From Plasmopara viticola (taxonomy: Eukaryota; Oomycota; Peronosporomycetes; Peronosporales; Peronosporaceae), in assembly GCA_001695595.3 (NCBI GenBank), contig MBPM02000267.1, positions 1 through 43,141 of the forward strand: a stretch of DNA of 43,141 nt, written 5' to 3'. Shown piece by piece: positions 12,257-23,000 of this stretch; within the stretch, counting starts at the first letter, position 1; each line of letters begins with the position of its first letter. The position numbers were made by a program, and so were the translations under genes. The notes beneath the pieces are model-generated. The model worked only from the letters and a program-made list of their open reading frames with translations. It ran no database searches and was not told the origin of the DNA.

Positions 12257-13857
12257 TTGTGGCTCTATTGCGTCTGCGCACGTCTAGAATGATAGACAGG
12301 ACGTATCAATGGCCATACATGATCTCATCACTTCAAAGGTGCGAATATACGCTTAGTTGTGGCTCTATTGCATCTGAGCACGACTAGAATGATATAAAGG
12401 ACCTATCTATGGCTGTACATCATCTCAGCACTTTACAAGAGCGAATATACGCTTAGTTGTGGCTCTATTGCGTCTGCGCACGTCTAGAATGATAAAAAGG
12501 TCGTATCTATGTACGTACATCATCTCAGCACTTCACAAGAGCGAATATTCGCTTAGTTGTGGCTCTATTGTGTTTGCGCACGTCTAGTATAATAGAAAGG
12601 ACGTATCTATGGCCGTACATCATCTCAGCACTTCCAAAGAGCGAATATACGCTTAGTTTGTGGCTCTTTCGCGTCTGCGCACGTCTATTATGATAGAAAG
12701 GACGTATCAATGGCCGTACATTATCTCAGCACTTCAAGCGAGCGAATTTACGCTTTGTTGTGGCTCTATTGCGTTCGTGCACGTCTAGTATAATAGAAAG
12801 GACGTATCGATGGCCGTACATCATCTCAGCACTTCACAAGAGCGAATATTCGCTTTGTTGTGGCTCTATTGCGTCTGCGCACGTCTAGAATGATAGACAG
12901 GACGTATCAATGGCCATACATTATCTCAGCACTTCAAAGGTGCGAATATTCGCTTTGTTGTGGCTCTATTGCGTCTGCGCACGTCTAGAATGATAGACAG
13001 GACGTATCAATGGCCATACATGATCTCATCACTTCAAAGGTGCGGATATACGCTTAGTTGTGGCTCTATTGCATCTGCGCACGTCTAGAATGATATAAAG
13101 GACCTATCTATGGCTGTACATCATCTCAGCACTTTACAAGAGCGAATATACGCTTAGTTGTGGCTCTATTGCGTCTGCGCACGTCTAGAATGATAAAAGG
13201 ACGTATCTATGGCCGTACATCATCTCAGCACTTCACAAGAGCGAATATTCGCTTAGTTGTGGCTCTATTGCGTTTGCGCACGTCTAGTATAATAGAAAGG
13301 ACGTATCTATGGCCGTACATCATCTCGGCACTTCCAAAGAGCGAATATACGCTTAGTTTGTGGCTCTTTTGCGTCTGCGCACGTCTAGTATGATAGAAAG
13401 GACGTATCAATGGCCGTACATCATCTCAGCACTTCAAGAGAGCGAATATTCGCTTTGTTGTGGCTCTATTGCGTCTGCGCACGTCTAGAATGATAGACAG
13501 GACGTATCAATGGCCATACATCATCCCAGCACTTCAAAGGTGCGAATATACGCTTAGTTGTGGCTCTATTGCATCTGAGCACGACTAGAATGATATAAAG
13601 GACCTAACTATGGCTGTACATCATCTCAGCACTTTACAAGAGCAAATATACGCTTAGTTGTGGCTCTATTGCGTCTGCGCACGTCTAGAATGATAAAAAG
13701 GTCGTATCTATGGCCGTACATCATCTCAGCACTTCATAAGAGCGAATATTCGCTTAGTTGTGGCTCTATTGTGTTTGCGCACGTCTAGTATAATAGAAAG
13801 GACGTATCTTTGGCCGTACATCATCTCAGAACTTAAAAGGTGCAAGTATTCGCTTAG
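12257..13857 (+). repeat. Five-monomer higher-order repeat, three copies (one partial)
   Basis: Five distinctive monomers recur in the same order. First, GACAGG with B-type CAATGGCCATACAT (12,257; 12,958; 13,458). Second, GCATCTG, GATATAAAGGACC, GGCTGTAC and CTTTACAAGAG (12,357; 13,058; 13,558). Third, GATAAAAAGG or GATAAAAGG (12,457; 13,158; 13,658). Fourth, GTTTGCGC with TAGTATAATAG (12,557; 13,257; 13,758). Fifth, CTCTTTCGCG or CTCTTTTGCG with CAATGGCCGTAC (12,658; 13,358), not clearly present in the third copy. Copies 2 and 3 are directly adjacent (500-bp period). Copies 1 and 2 are 701 bp apart because two further monomers at 12,758 and 12,858 lie between them. The unique GATATAAAGG tag starts at 12,391, 13,092 and 13,592. 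Confidence 0.88.
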
Positions 13858-14853
13858 TTGTGGCTCTATTGTGTTTGCGCACGTCTAGTATAATAGAAAT
13901 GACGTATCTATGGCCGTACATCATCTCAGCACTTCAAAAGAGCGAATATTCGCTTAGTTGCGGCTCTTTTGCGTCTGCGCACGTCTAGAATGATAGAAAG
14001 GACGTATCTATGGCCGTACATCATCTCATCACTTAAAGGTGCGAATATTCGCTAGTTTGTGACTCTATTGCGTCTGCGCACGTCTAGAATGATAGACAGG
14101 ACGTATCAACGGCCTTACATGATCTCAGCACTTCAAAGGTGCAAATATTCGCTTAGTTGTGGCTCTATTGCGTCTGCGCACGTCTAGAATGATAGACAGG
14201 ACGTATCTATGGCCGTACATCATCTCAGCACTTCAAGAGGGCGAATATTCGCTTAGTTGTGGCTCTATTGCGTCTGCGCACGTCTAGAATGATAAAAAGG
14301 ACGTATCTATGGCCGTACATCATCTCAGCACTTCAAAAGAGCGAATATTCGCTTAGTTGTGGCTCTATTGTGTTTGCGCACGTCTAGTATAATAGAAAGG
14401 ACGTATCTTGGCCGTACATCATCTCAGACTTAAAAGGTGCAAGTATTCGCTTAGTTGTGGCTCTATTGTGTTGCGCACGTCTAGTATAATAGAAATGACG
14501 TATCTATGGCCGTACATCATCTCAGCACTTCAAAAGAGCGAATATTCGCTTAGTTGCGGCTCTTTTGCGTCTGCGCACGTCTAGAATAATAGAAAGGACG
14601 TATCTATGGCCGTACATCATCTCATCACTTAAAAGGTGCGAATATACGCTAAGTTTGTGACTCTATTGCGTCTGCGCACGTCTAGAATGATAGACAGGAC
14701 GTATCAACGGCCTACATGATCTCAGCACTTCAAAGGTGCAAATATTCGCTTAGTTGTGGCTCTATTGCGTCTGCGCACGTCTAGAATGATAGACAGGACG
14801 TATCTATGGCCGTACATCATCTCAGCACTTCAAGAGGGCGAATATTCGCTTAG
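13658..14853 (+). repeat. Six-monomer higher-order repeat, two tandem copies
   Basis: Monomers starting at 13,658, 13,758, 13,858, 13,958, 14,057 and 14,157 are matched in order by those at 14,257, 14,357, 14,455, 14,554, 14,655 and 14,754. Shared tags in order are: GATAAAAAGG; TTGTGTTTGCGC or TTGTGTTGCGC with TAGTATAATAG and GGTGCAAGTATTCGC; GAAATGACG; GCGGCTCTTTTGCG with CTCATCACTTAAA; GTGACTCTATTG with CAACGGCC; and GACAGGACGTATCTATGG with CAAGAGGGCG. Copies are about 599 and 597 bp. The second copy has several 1-bp deletions relative to the first (TATCTTGGCC, GTGTTGCGC, CGGCCTACATG). It overlaps the end of the five-monomer repeat, so the two periodicities succeed one another. Confidence 0.9.
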
Positions 14854-15118
14854 TTGTGGCTCTATTGCGTCTGCGCACGTCTAGTATAATAAAAAGGACG
14901 TATCGATGGCCGTACATGATCTCAGCACTTCAAGAGGGCGAATATTCGCTTAGTTGTGGCTCTATTGCGTCTGCGCACGTCTAGTATGATAGACAGGACG
15001 TAACAATGGCCATACATGATCTCAGCACTTCAAAGGTGCAAGTATTCGCTTCGTTGTGGCTCTATTGCGTGTGCGCACGTCTAGAATGATAGAAAGGACG
15101 TATCAATGGCCATACATG

Positions 15119-15205
15119 ATCTCAGCACTTCAAAAGTAAAAATATTCTTTTAATGCGGCTCTTTTGCGTCTGCGCACGTCTAGAATGATAGAGAGAAGGA
15201 CGTAT
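15119..15205 (+). repeat. Unusually diverged monomer with AT-rich linker
   Basis: After CATGATCTCAGCACTTC the linker is AAAAGTAAAAATATTC followed by TTTTAATGCGGCTC, where the family normally has AAAGGTGCAAATATTCGC and TTAGTTGTGGCTC. The GCG arms of the palindrome are lost, leaving AATATT flanked by A and T runs. The next unit carries CGGCTCTTTTGCG, also seen at 13,961, 14,557 and about 15,952, and an extra GAGA in GATAGAGAGAAGGACG at about 15,188. This is the most aberrant linker I saw in the right array. Confidence 0.75.
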
Positions 15206-16299
15206 CTATGGCCGTACATCATCTCAGCACTTGAAAGGTGCAAGTATTCGCTTAGTTGTGGCTCTATTGCGTCTGCACACGTCTAGTATGATAGACAGGA
15301 CGTATCGATGGCCGTACATGATTTCAGCACTTCAAGAGGGCGAATATTCGCTTAGTTGTGGCTCTATTGCGTCTGCGCACGTCTAGAATGATAGAAAGGA
15401 CGTATCTATGGCCGTACATCATCTCAGCACTTTACAAGAGCGAATTTACGCTTTGTTGTGGCTCTATTGCGTCTGCGCACGTCTAGTATGATAGAAAGGA
15501 CGTATCGAAGGCCGTACATCATCTCAGCACTTCAAGAGAGCGAATATTCGCTTTGTTGTGGCTCTATTGCGTCTGCGCACGTCTAGAATGATAGACAGGA
15601 CGTATCAATGGCCATACATGATCTCAGCACTTCAAAGGTGCGAATATTCGCTTAGTTGTGGCTCTATTGCGTCTGCGCACGACTAAAATGATAAAGGACG
15701 TATCTATGGCCGTACATCATCTCAGCACTTCACAGAGCGAATATTCGCTTGTTGTGGCTCTATTGCGTTGCGCACGTCTAGACTGATAAAAAGGGCGTAT
15801 CTATGGCCGTACATGATCTCAGCACTTCACAAGAGCGAATATACGTTCTAGTTGTGGCTCTATTGCGTCTGCGCACGCCTAGATGATAGAAAGGACGTAT
15901 CTATGGCGTACATCATCTCAGCAATTTCAAAGAGCGAATATTCGCTTAGTTGCGGCTCTTTTGCGTCTGCGCACGTCTAGAATGATAGAAAGGACGTATC
16001 TATGGCCGTACATCATCTCAGCACTTTACAAGAGCGAATATACGCTTAGTTGTGGCTCTATTGCGTCTGCGCACGTCTAGAATGATAAAAAGGACGTATC
16101 TATGGCCGTACATCATCTCAGCACTTCACAAGAGCGAATATTCGCTTAGTTGTGGCTCTATTGCGTTTGCGCACGTCTAGTATGATAGAAAGGACGTATC
16201 TATGGCCGTACATCATCTCAGCACTTCAAAAGAGCGAATATTCGCTTAGTTGTGGCTCTATTGCGTCTGCGCACGTCTAGAATGATAGAAAGGACGTAT

Positions 16300-19200
16300 C
16301 TATGGCCGTACATCATCTCAGCACTTCAAAGGTGCGAATATACGCTTAGTTTGTGGCTCTATTGCGTCTGCGCACGTCTAGAATGATAGACAGGACGTAT
16401 CAATGGCCATACATGATCTCAGCACTTCAAAGGTGCAAATATTCGCTTAGTTGTGGCTCTATTGCGTCTGCGCACGTCTAGAATGATAGAAAGGACGTAT
16501 CTATGGCCGTACATCATCTCAGCACTTCACAAGAGCGAATATACGCTTAGTTGTGGCTCTATTGCGTTGCGCACGTCTAGATGATAGACAGGACGTATCA
16601 TGGCCATACATGATCTCAGCACTCAAAGGTGCAAATATACGCTTAGTTTGTGGCTCTATTGCGTCTGCGCACGTCTAGAATGATAGAAAGGACGTATCTA
16701 TGGCCGTACATCATCTCAGCACTTCCAAAGAGCGAATATACGCTTAGTTGTGGCTCTATTGCGTCTGCGCACGTCTAGAATGATAGAAAGGACGTATCAA
16801 TGCCGTACATGATCTCAGCACTAAAGAGCGAATATTCGCTTTGTTGTGGCTCTATTGCGTCTGCGCACGTCTAGAATGATAGAAAGGACGTATCTATGGC
16901 CGTACATCATCTCATCACTCAAAAGGTGCGAATATTCGCTTAGTTGTGGCTCTATTGCGTCTGCGCACGTCTAGAATGATAGACAGGACGTATCAATGGC
17001 CATACATGATCTCAGCACTTCAAAGGTGCAAATATTCGCTTAGTTGTGGCTCTATTGCGTCTGCGCACGTCTAGAATGATAGAAAGGACGTATCTATGGC
17101 CGTACATCATCTCAGCACTTCACAAGAGCGAATATTCGCTTAGTTGTGGCTCTATTGCGTCTGCGCACGTCTAGAATGATAGACAGGACGTATCAATGGC
17201 CATACATGATCTCAGCACTTCAAAGGTGCAAATATTCGCTTAGTTGTGGCTCTATTGCGTCTGCGCACGTCTAGAATGATAGAAAGGACGTATCTATGGC
17301 CGTACATCATCTCAGCACTTCCAAAGAGCGAATATACGCTTAGTTGTGGCTCTATTGCGTCTGCGCACGTCTAGAATGATAGAAAGGACGTATCAATGGC
17401 CGTACATCATCTCAGCACTTCAAAGGTGCAAATATTCGCTGTTGTGGCTCTATTGCGTCTGCGCACGTCTAGAATGATAGAAAGGACGTATATGGCCGTA
17501 CATCATCTCAGCACTTCAAAGGTGCGAATATTCGCTTAGTTGTGGCTCTATTGCGTCTGCGCACGTCTAGAATGATAGACAGGACGTATCAATGGCCATA
17601 CATGATCTCAGCACTTCAAAGGTGCAAATATTCGCTTAGTTGTGGCTCTATTGCGTCTGCGCACGTCTAGAATGATAGAAAGGACGTATCTATGGCCGTA
17701 CATCATCTCAGCCTTCAAAGAGCAATATACGTTAGTTGTGGCTCTATTGCGTCTGCGCACGTCTAGAATGATAGAAAGGACGTATCATGGCCTACATGAT
17801 CTCAGCACTTCAAAGGTGCAATATTCGCTTAGTTGTGGCTCTATTGCGTCTGCGCACGTCTAGAATGATAGAAAGGACGTATCTATGGCCGTACATCATC
17901 TCAGCACTTCAAAGAGCGAATATACGCTTAGTTGTGGCTCTATTGCGTCTGCGCACGTCTAGAATGATAGAAGGACGTATCTATGGCCGTACATCATCTC
18001 AGCACTTCAAAGGTGCAAATATTCGCTTAGTTGTGGCTCTATTGCGTCTGCGCACGTCTAGAATGATAGAAAGGACGTATCTATGGCCGTACATCATCTC
18101 ATCTTCAAAGGCAATATTCGCTTAGTTGTGGCTCTATTGCGTCTGCGCACGTCTAGAATGATAGACAGGACGTATCAATGGCCATACATGATCTCAGCAC
18201 TTCAAAGGTGCAAATATTCGCTTAGTTGTGGCTCTATTGCGTCTGCGCACGTCTAGAATGATAGAAAGGACGTATCTATGGCCGTACATCATCTCAGCAC
18301 TTCACAAGAGCGAATATTCGCTTAGTTGTGGCTCTATTGCGTCTGCGCACGTCTAGAATGATAGAAAGGACGTATCAATGGCCGTACATGATCTCAGCAC
18401 TTCAAAGGTGCAAATATTCGCTTAGTTGTGGCTCTATTGCGTCTGCGCACGTCTAGAATGATAGAAAGGACGTATCTATGGCCGTACATCATCTCAGCAC
18501 TTCAAAGAGCGAATATACGCTTAGTTTGTGGCTCTATTGCGTCTGCGCACGTCTAGAATGATAGAAAGGACGTATCATGGCCGTACATCATCTCAGCACT
18601 TCAAAGGTGCAATATTCGCTTAGTTGTGGCTCTATTGCGTCTGCGCACGTCTAGAATGATAGAAAGGACGTATCTATGGCCGTACATCATCTCAGCACTT
18701 CAAAGGTGCAAATATTCGCTTAGTTGTGGCTCTATTGCGTCTGCGCACGTCTAGAATGATAGAAAGGACGTATCAATGGCCATACATGATCTCAGCACTT
18801 CAAAGGTGCAAATATTCGCTTAGTTGTGGCTCTATTGCGTCTGCGCACGTCTAGAATGATAGAAAGGACGTATCTATGGCCGTACATCATCTCAGCACTT
18901 CAAAAGAGCAAATATTCGCTTAGTTGTGGCTCTATTGCGTCTGCGCACGTCTAGAATGATAGAAGGACGTATCATGGCCGTACATGATCTCAGCACTTCA
19001 AAGGTGCAAATATTCGCTTAGTTGTGGCTCTATTGCGTCTGCGCACGTCTAGAATGATAGAAAGGACGTATCTATGGCCGTACATCATCTCAGCACTTCC
19101 AAAGAGCGAATATACGCTTAGTTGTGGCTCTATTGCGTCTGCGCACGTCTAGAATGATAGACGTATCAATGGCCGTACATGATCTCAGCACTTCAAAGGT

Positions 19201-20200
19201 GCAATATTCGCTTAGTTGTGGCTCTATTGCGTCTGCGCACGTCTAGAATGATAGAAAGGACGTACTATGGCCGTACATCATCTCAGCACTTCAAAGGTGC
19301 AATATTCGCTAGTTGTGGCTCTATTGCGTCTGCGCACGTCTAGAATGATAGAAAGGACGTATCATGGCCTACATGATCTCAGCACTTCAAAGGTGCAAAT
19401 ATTCGCTTAGTTGTGGCTCTATTGCGTCTGCGCACGTCTAGAATGATAGAAAGGACGTATCTATGGCCGTACATCATCTCAGCACTTCCAAAGAGCGAAT
19501 ATACGTTTAGTTGTGGCTCTATTGCGTTTGCGCACGTCTAGAATGATAGACAGGACGTATCAATGGCCGTACATGATCTCAGCACTTCAAAGGTGCAAAT
19601 ATTCGCTTAGTTGTGGCTCTATTGCGTCTGCGCACGTCTAGAATGATAGAAAGGACGTATCAATGGCCATACATGATCTCAGCACTTCAAAGGCGAATAT
19701 TCGCTTGTTGTGGCTCTATTGCGTCTGCGCACGTCTAGAATGATAGAAAGGACGTATCTATGGCCGTACATCATCTCATCACTTCAAAGGTGCGAATATT
19801 CGCTATGTTGTGGCTCTATTGCGTCTGCGCACGTCTAGAATGATAGAAAGGACGTATCAATGGCCATACATGATCTCAGCACTTCAAAGGTGCAAATATT
19901 CGCTTAGTTGTGGCTCTATTGCGTCTGCGCACGTCTAGAATGATAGAAAGGACATATCAATGGCCGTACATGATCTCAGCACTTCAAAAGAGCGAATATT
20001 CGCTTTGTTGTGGCTCTATTGCGTCTGCGCACGTCTAGAATGATAGAAAGGACGTATCTATGGCCGTACATCATCTCAGCACTTCAAAGGTGCGAATATT
20101 CGCTTAGTTGTGGCTCTATTGCGTCTGCGCACGTCTAGAATGATAGACAGGACGTATCAATGGCCGTACATGATCTCAGCACTTCAAAGGTGAAATATTC
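16300..20200 (+). repeat. Alternating B-A dimer array, about 200-bp period
   Basis: Type B or B-like units (CAATGGCCATACATGATCTC or close variants, followed by AAAGGTGCAAATATTCGC) recur about every second monomer: near 16,390, 16,600, 16,985, 17,190, 17,590, 17,790, 18,175, 18,375, 18,575, 18,775, 18,975, 19,170, 19,370 and 19,560. Between them lie type A units (CTATGGCCGTACATCATCTC) usually followed by CACAAGAGC, CCAAAGAGC or AAAGAGC linkers, many ending TATACGC. The register slips in a few places, for example near 16,800 and 17,980. GACAGG goes with B units and GAAAGG with A units in the first part; later B-like units mostly carry GAAAGG. The dimer is close to a typical nucleosome repeat length, which is suggestive but not evidence of function. 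Confidence 0.82.
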
Positions 20201-23000
20201 GCTTTTGTGGCTCTATTGCGTCTGCGCACGTCTAGAATGATAGAAAGGACGTATCTATGGCCGTACATCATCTCAGCACTTCAAAAGTGCGAATATTCGC
20301 TTAGTTGTGGCTCTATTGCGTCTGCGCACGTCTAGAATGATAGAAAGGACGTATCTATGGCCGTACATCATCTCAGCACTTCAAAGGTGCAATATTCGCT
20401 TAGTTGTGGCTCTATTGCGTTGCGCACGTCTAGTATATAGAAAGGACGTATCTATGGCCGTACATCATCTCAGCACTTCAAAGAGCGAATATTCGCTTAG
20501 TTGTGGCTCTTTGCGTCTGCGCACGTCTAGAATGAATAGAAAGGACGTATCTATGGCCGTACATCATCTCAGCACTTCAAAGGTGCGAATATACGCTTAG
20601 TTGTGGCTCTATTGCGTCTGCGCACGTCTAGAATGATAGAAAGGACGTATCAATGGCCGTACATGATCTCAGCACTTCAAAGGCAAATATTCGCTTAGTT
20701 GTGGCTCTATTGCGTCTGCGCACGTCTAGAATGATAGAAAGACGTATCTATGGCCGTACATCATCTCAGCACTTCAAGAGGGCGAATATTCGCTTAGTTG
20801 TGGCTCTATTGCGTCTGCGCACGTCTAGTATAATAGAAAGGACGTATCGATGGCCGTACATGATCTCAGCACTTCAAGAGCGAATATTCGCTTAGTTGTG
20901 GCTCTATTGCGTCTGCGCACGTCTAGTAATGATAGAAAGGACGTATCATGGCCATACATGATCTCAGCACTTCAAAGGTGCAAATATTCGCTTAGTTGTG
21001 GCTCTATTGCGTCTGCGCACGTCTAGAATGATAGAAAGGACGTATCAATGGCCATACATGATCTCAGCACTTCAAAAGTGAAATATTCGCTTAGTTGTGG
21101 CTATTGCGTCTGCGCACGTCTAGAATGATAGAAAGGACGTATCTATGGCCGTACATCATCTCAGCACTTCAAAGGTGCAAATATTCGCTTAGTTGTGGCT
21201 CTATTGCGTCTGCGCACGTCTAGTATGATAGAAAGGACGTATCGATGGCCGTACATGATCTCAGCACTTCAAGAGGGCGAATATTCGCTTAGTTGTGGCT
21301 CTATTGCGTCTGCGCACGTCTAGAATGATAGAAAGGACGTATCTATGGCCGTACATCATCTCAGCACTTCACAAGAGCGAATTCACGCTTAGTTGTGGCT
21401 CTATTGCGTCTGCGCACGTCTAGTATGATAGAAAGGACGTATCGATGGCCGTACATCATCTCAGCACTTCAAAGAGCGAATATTCGCTTTGTTGTGGCTC
21501 TATTGCGTCTGCGCACGTCTAGAATGATAGAAAGGACGTATCAATGGCCATACATGATCTCAGCACTTCAAAGGTGCGAATATACGCTTAGTTGTGGCTC
21601 TATTGCGTCTGCGCACGTCTAAATGATAAAGGACGTATCTATGGCCGTACATCATCTCAGCACTTCAAGCGAGCGAATATTCGCTTAGTTGTGGCTCTAT
21701 TGCGTCTGCGCACGTCTAGTATGATAGAAAGGACGTATCTATGGCCGTACATGATCTCAGCACTTCAAAGAGCGAATATCGCTTAGTTGTGGCTCTATTG
21801 CGTCTGCGCACGTCTAGAATGATAGAAAGGACGTATCTATGGCCGTACATCATCTCAGCACTTCAAAGAGCGAATATTCGCTTAGTTGTGGCTCTATTGC
21901 GTCTGCGCACGTCTAGATGATATAAGGACGTATCTATGGCCGTACATCATCTCAGCACTTCAAAGAGCGAATATTCGCTTAGTTGTGGCTCTATTGCGTC
22001 TGCGCACGTCTAGAATGATAGAAAGGACGTATCTATGGCCGTACATCATCTCAGCACTTCAAGAGCGAATATTCGCTTAGTTGTGGCTCTATTGCGTCTG
22101 CGCACGTCTAGAATGATAGAAAACGTATCTATGGCCGTACATCATCTCAGCACTTCAAGAGCGAATATTCGCTTAGTTGTGGCTCTATTGCGTCTGCGCA
22201 CGTCTAGAATGATAGAAAGGACGTATCTATGGCCGTACATCATCTCAGCACTTCAAAGGTGCGAATACGCTTAGTTGTGGCTCTATTGCGTCTGCGCACG
22301 TCTAGATGATAGAAAGGACGTATCTATGGCCGTACATCATCTCAGCACTTCAAAGGTGCAAATATTCGCTTAGTTGTGGCTCTATTGCGTCTGCGCACGT
22401 CTAGAATGATAGAAAGGACGTATCTATGGCCGTACATCATCTCAGCACTTCAAGAGCGAATATTCGCTTAGTTGTGGCTCTATTGCGTCTGCGCACGTCT
22501 AGAATGATAGAAAGGACGTATCTATGGCCGTACATATCTCAGCACTTCAAAGGCGAATATTTCGCTTAGTTGTGGCTCTATTGCGTCTGCGCACGTCTAG
22601 AATGATAGAAAGGACGTATCTATGGCCGTACATCATCTCAGCACTTCAAAGGTGCGAATATCGCTTAGTTGTGGCTCTATTGCGTCTGCGCACGTCTAGA
22701 ATGATAGACAGGACGTATCATGGCCGTACATCATCTCAGCACTTCAAAGGTGCGAATATTCGCTTAGTTGTGGCTCTATTGCGTCTGCGCACGTCTAGAA
22801 TGATAGAAAGGACGTATCTATGGCCGTACATCATCTCAGCACTTCAAAGGAGCAATATTCGCTTAGTTGTGGCTCTATTGCGTCTGCGCACGTCTAGAAT
22901 GATAGAAAGGACGTATCTATGGCCGTACATCATCTCAGCACTTCAAAGGTGCGAATATTCGCTTAGTTGTGGCTCTATTGCGTCTGCGCACGTCTAGAAT
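20200..23000 (+). repeat. Transition zone of mixed monomers
   Basis: The dimer alternation fades. Type A units predominate, mixed with B-like units near 20,650, 20,950, 21,050 and 21,550, GAGGGCG-linker units near 20,780 and 21,270, one TAGTATAATAG unit near 20,830, and a CTTTGTTGTGG linker near 21,490. Irregular copies include TAGTATATAG near 20,432, GAATGAATAG near 20,532, TAAATGATAAAGGACG near 21,622 and GATAGAAAACGTATC near 22,116. Nothing other than satellite is present. Confidence 0.8.

Larger units (their letters stand above)
11856..16300 (+). repeat. Substitution-rich part of the right array next to the junction
   Basis: Monomer starts (TTGTGG) fall at 11,957, 12,057, 12,157, 12,257 and so on to 14,357: 24 monomers in exactly 2,400 bp, mirroring the strict 100-bp phase left of the junction. 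Rare variants are concentrated here: GCGTTCGCGCACG, GCATCTGAGCACGAC, GATATAAAGGACC, GGCTGTACATC, CTTTACAAGAG, TAGTATAATAG, CGGCTCTTTTGCG, GTGACTCTATTG, and linkers ending in TATACGC, TTTACGC or CTTTGTTGTGG. Neighbours differ from each other more than distant copies sharing the same rare variants, the usual sign of higher-order repeats. After about 14,400 small indels begin to appear. Confidence 0.87.

Noticed and set aside
11000..12700. Fold-back sequencing artefact producing the inverted arms
   Set aside because: Arms next to the junction are not mirror-identical (B-like on the left, A-like on the right, with different private substitutions). Not fully excluded without reads.
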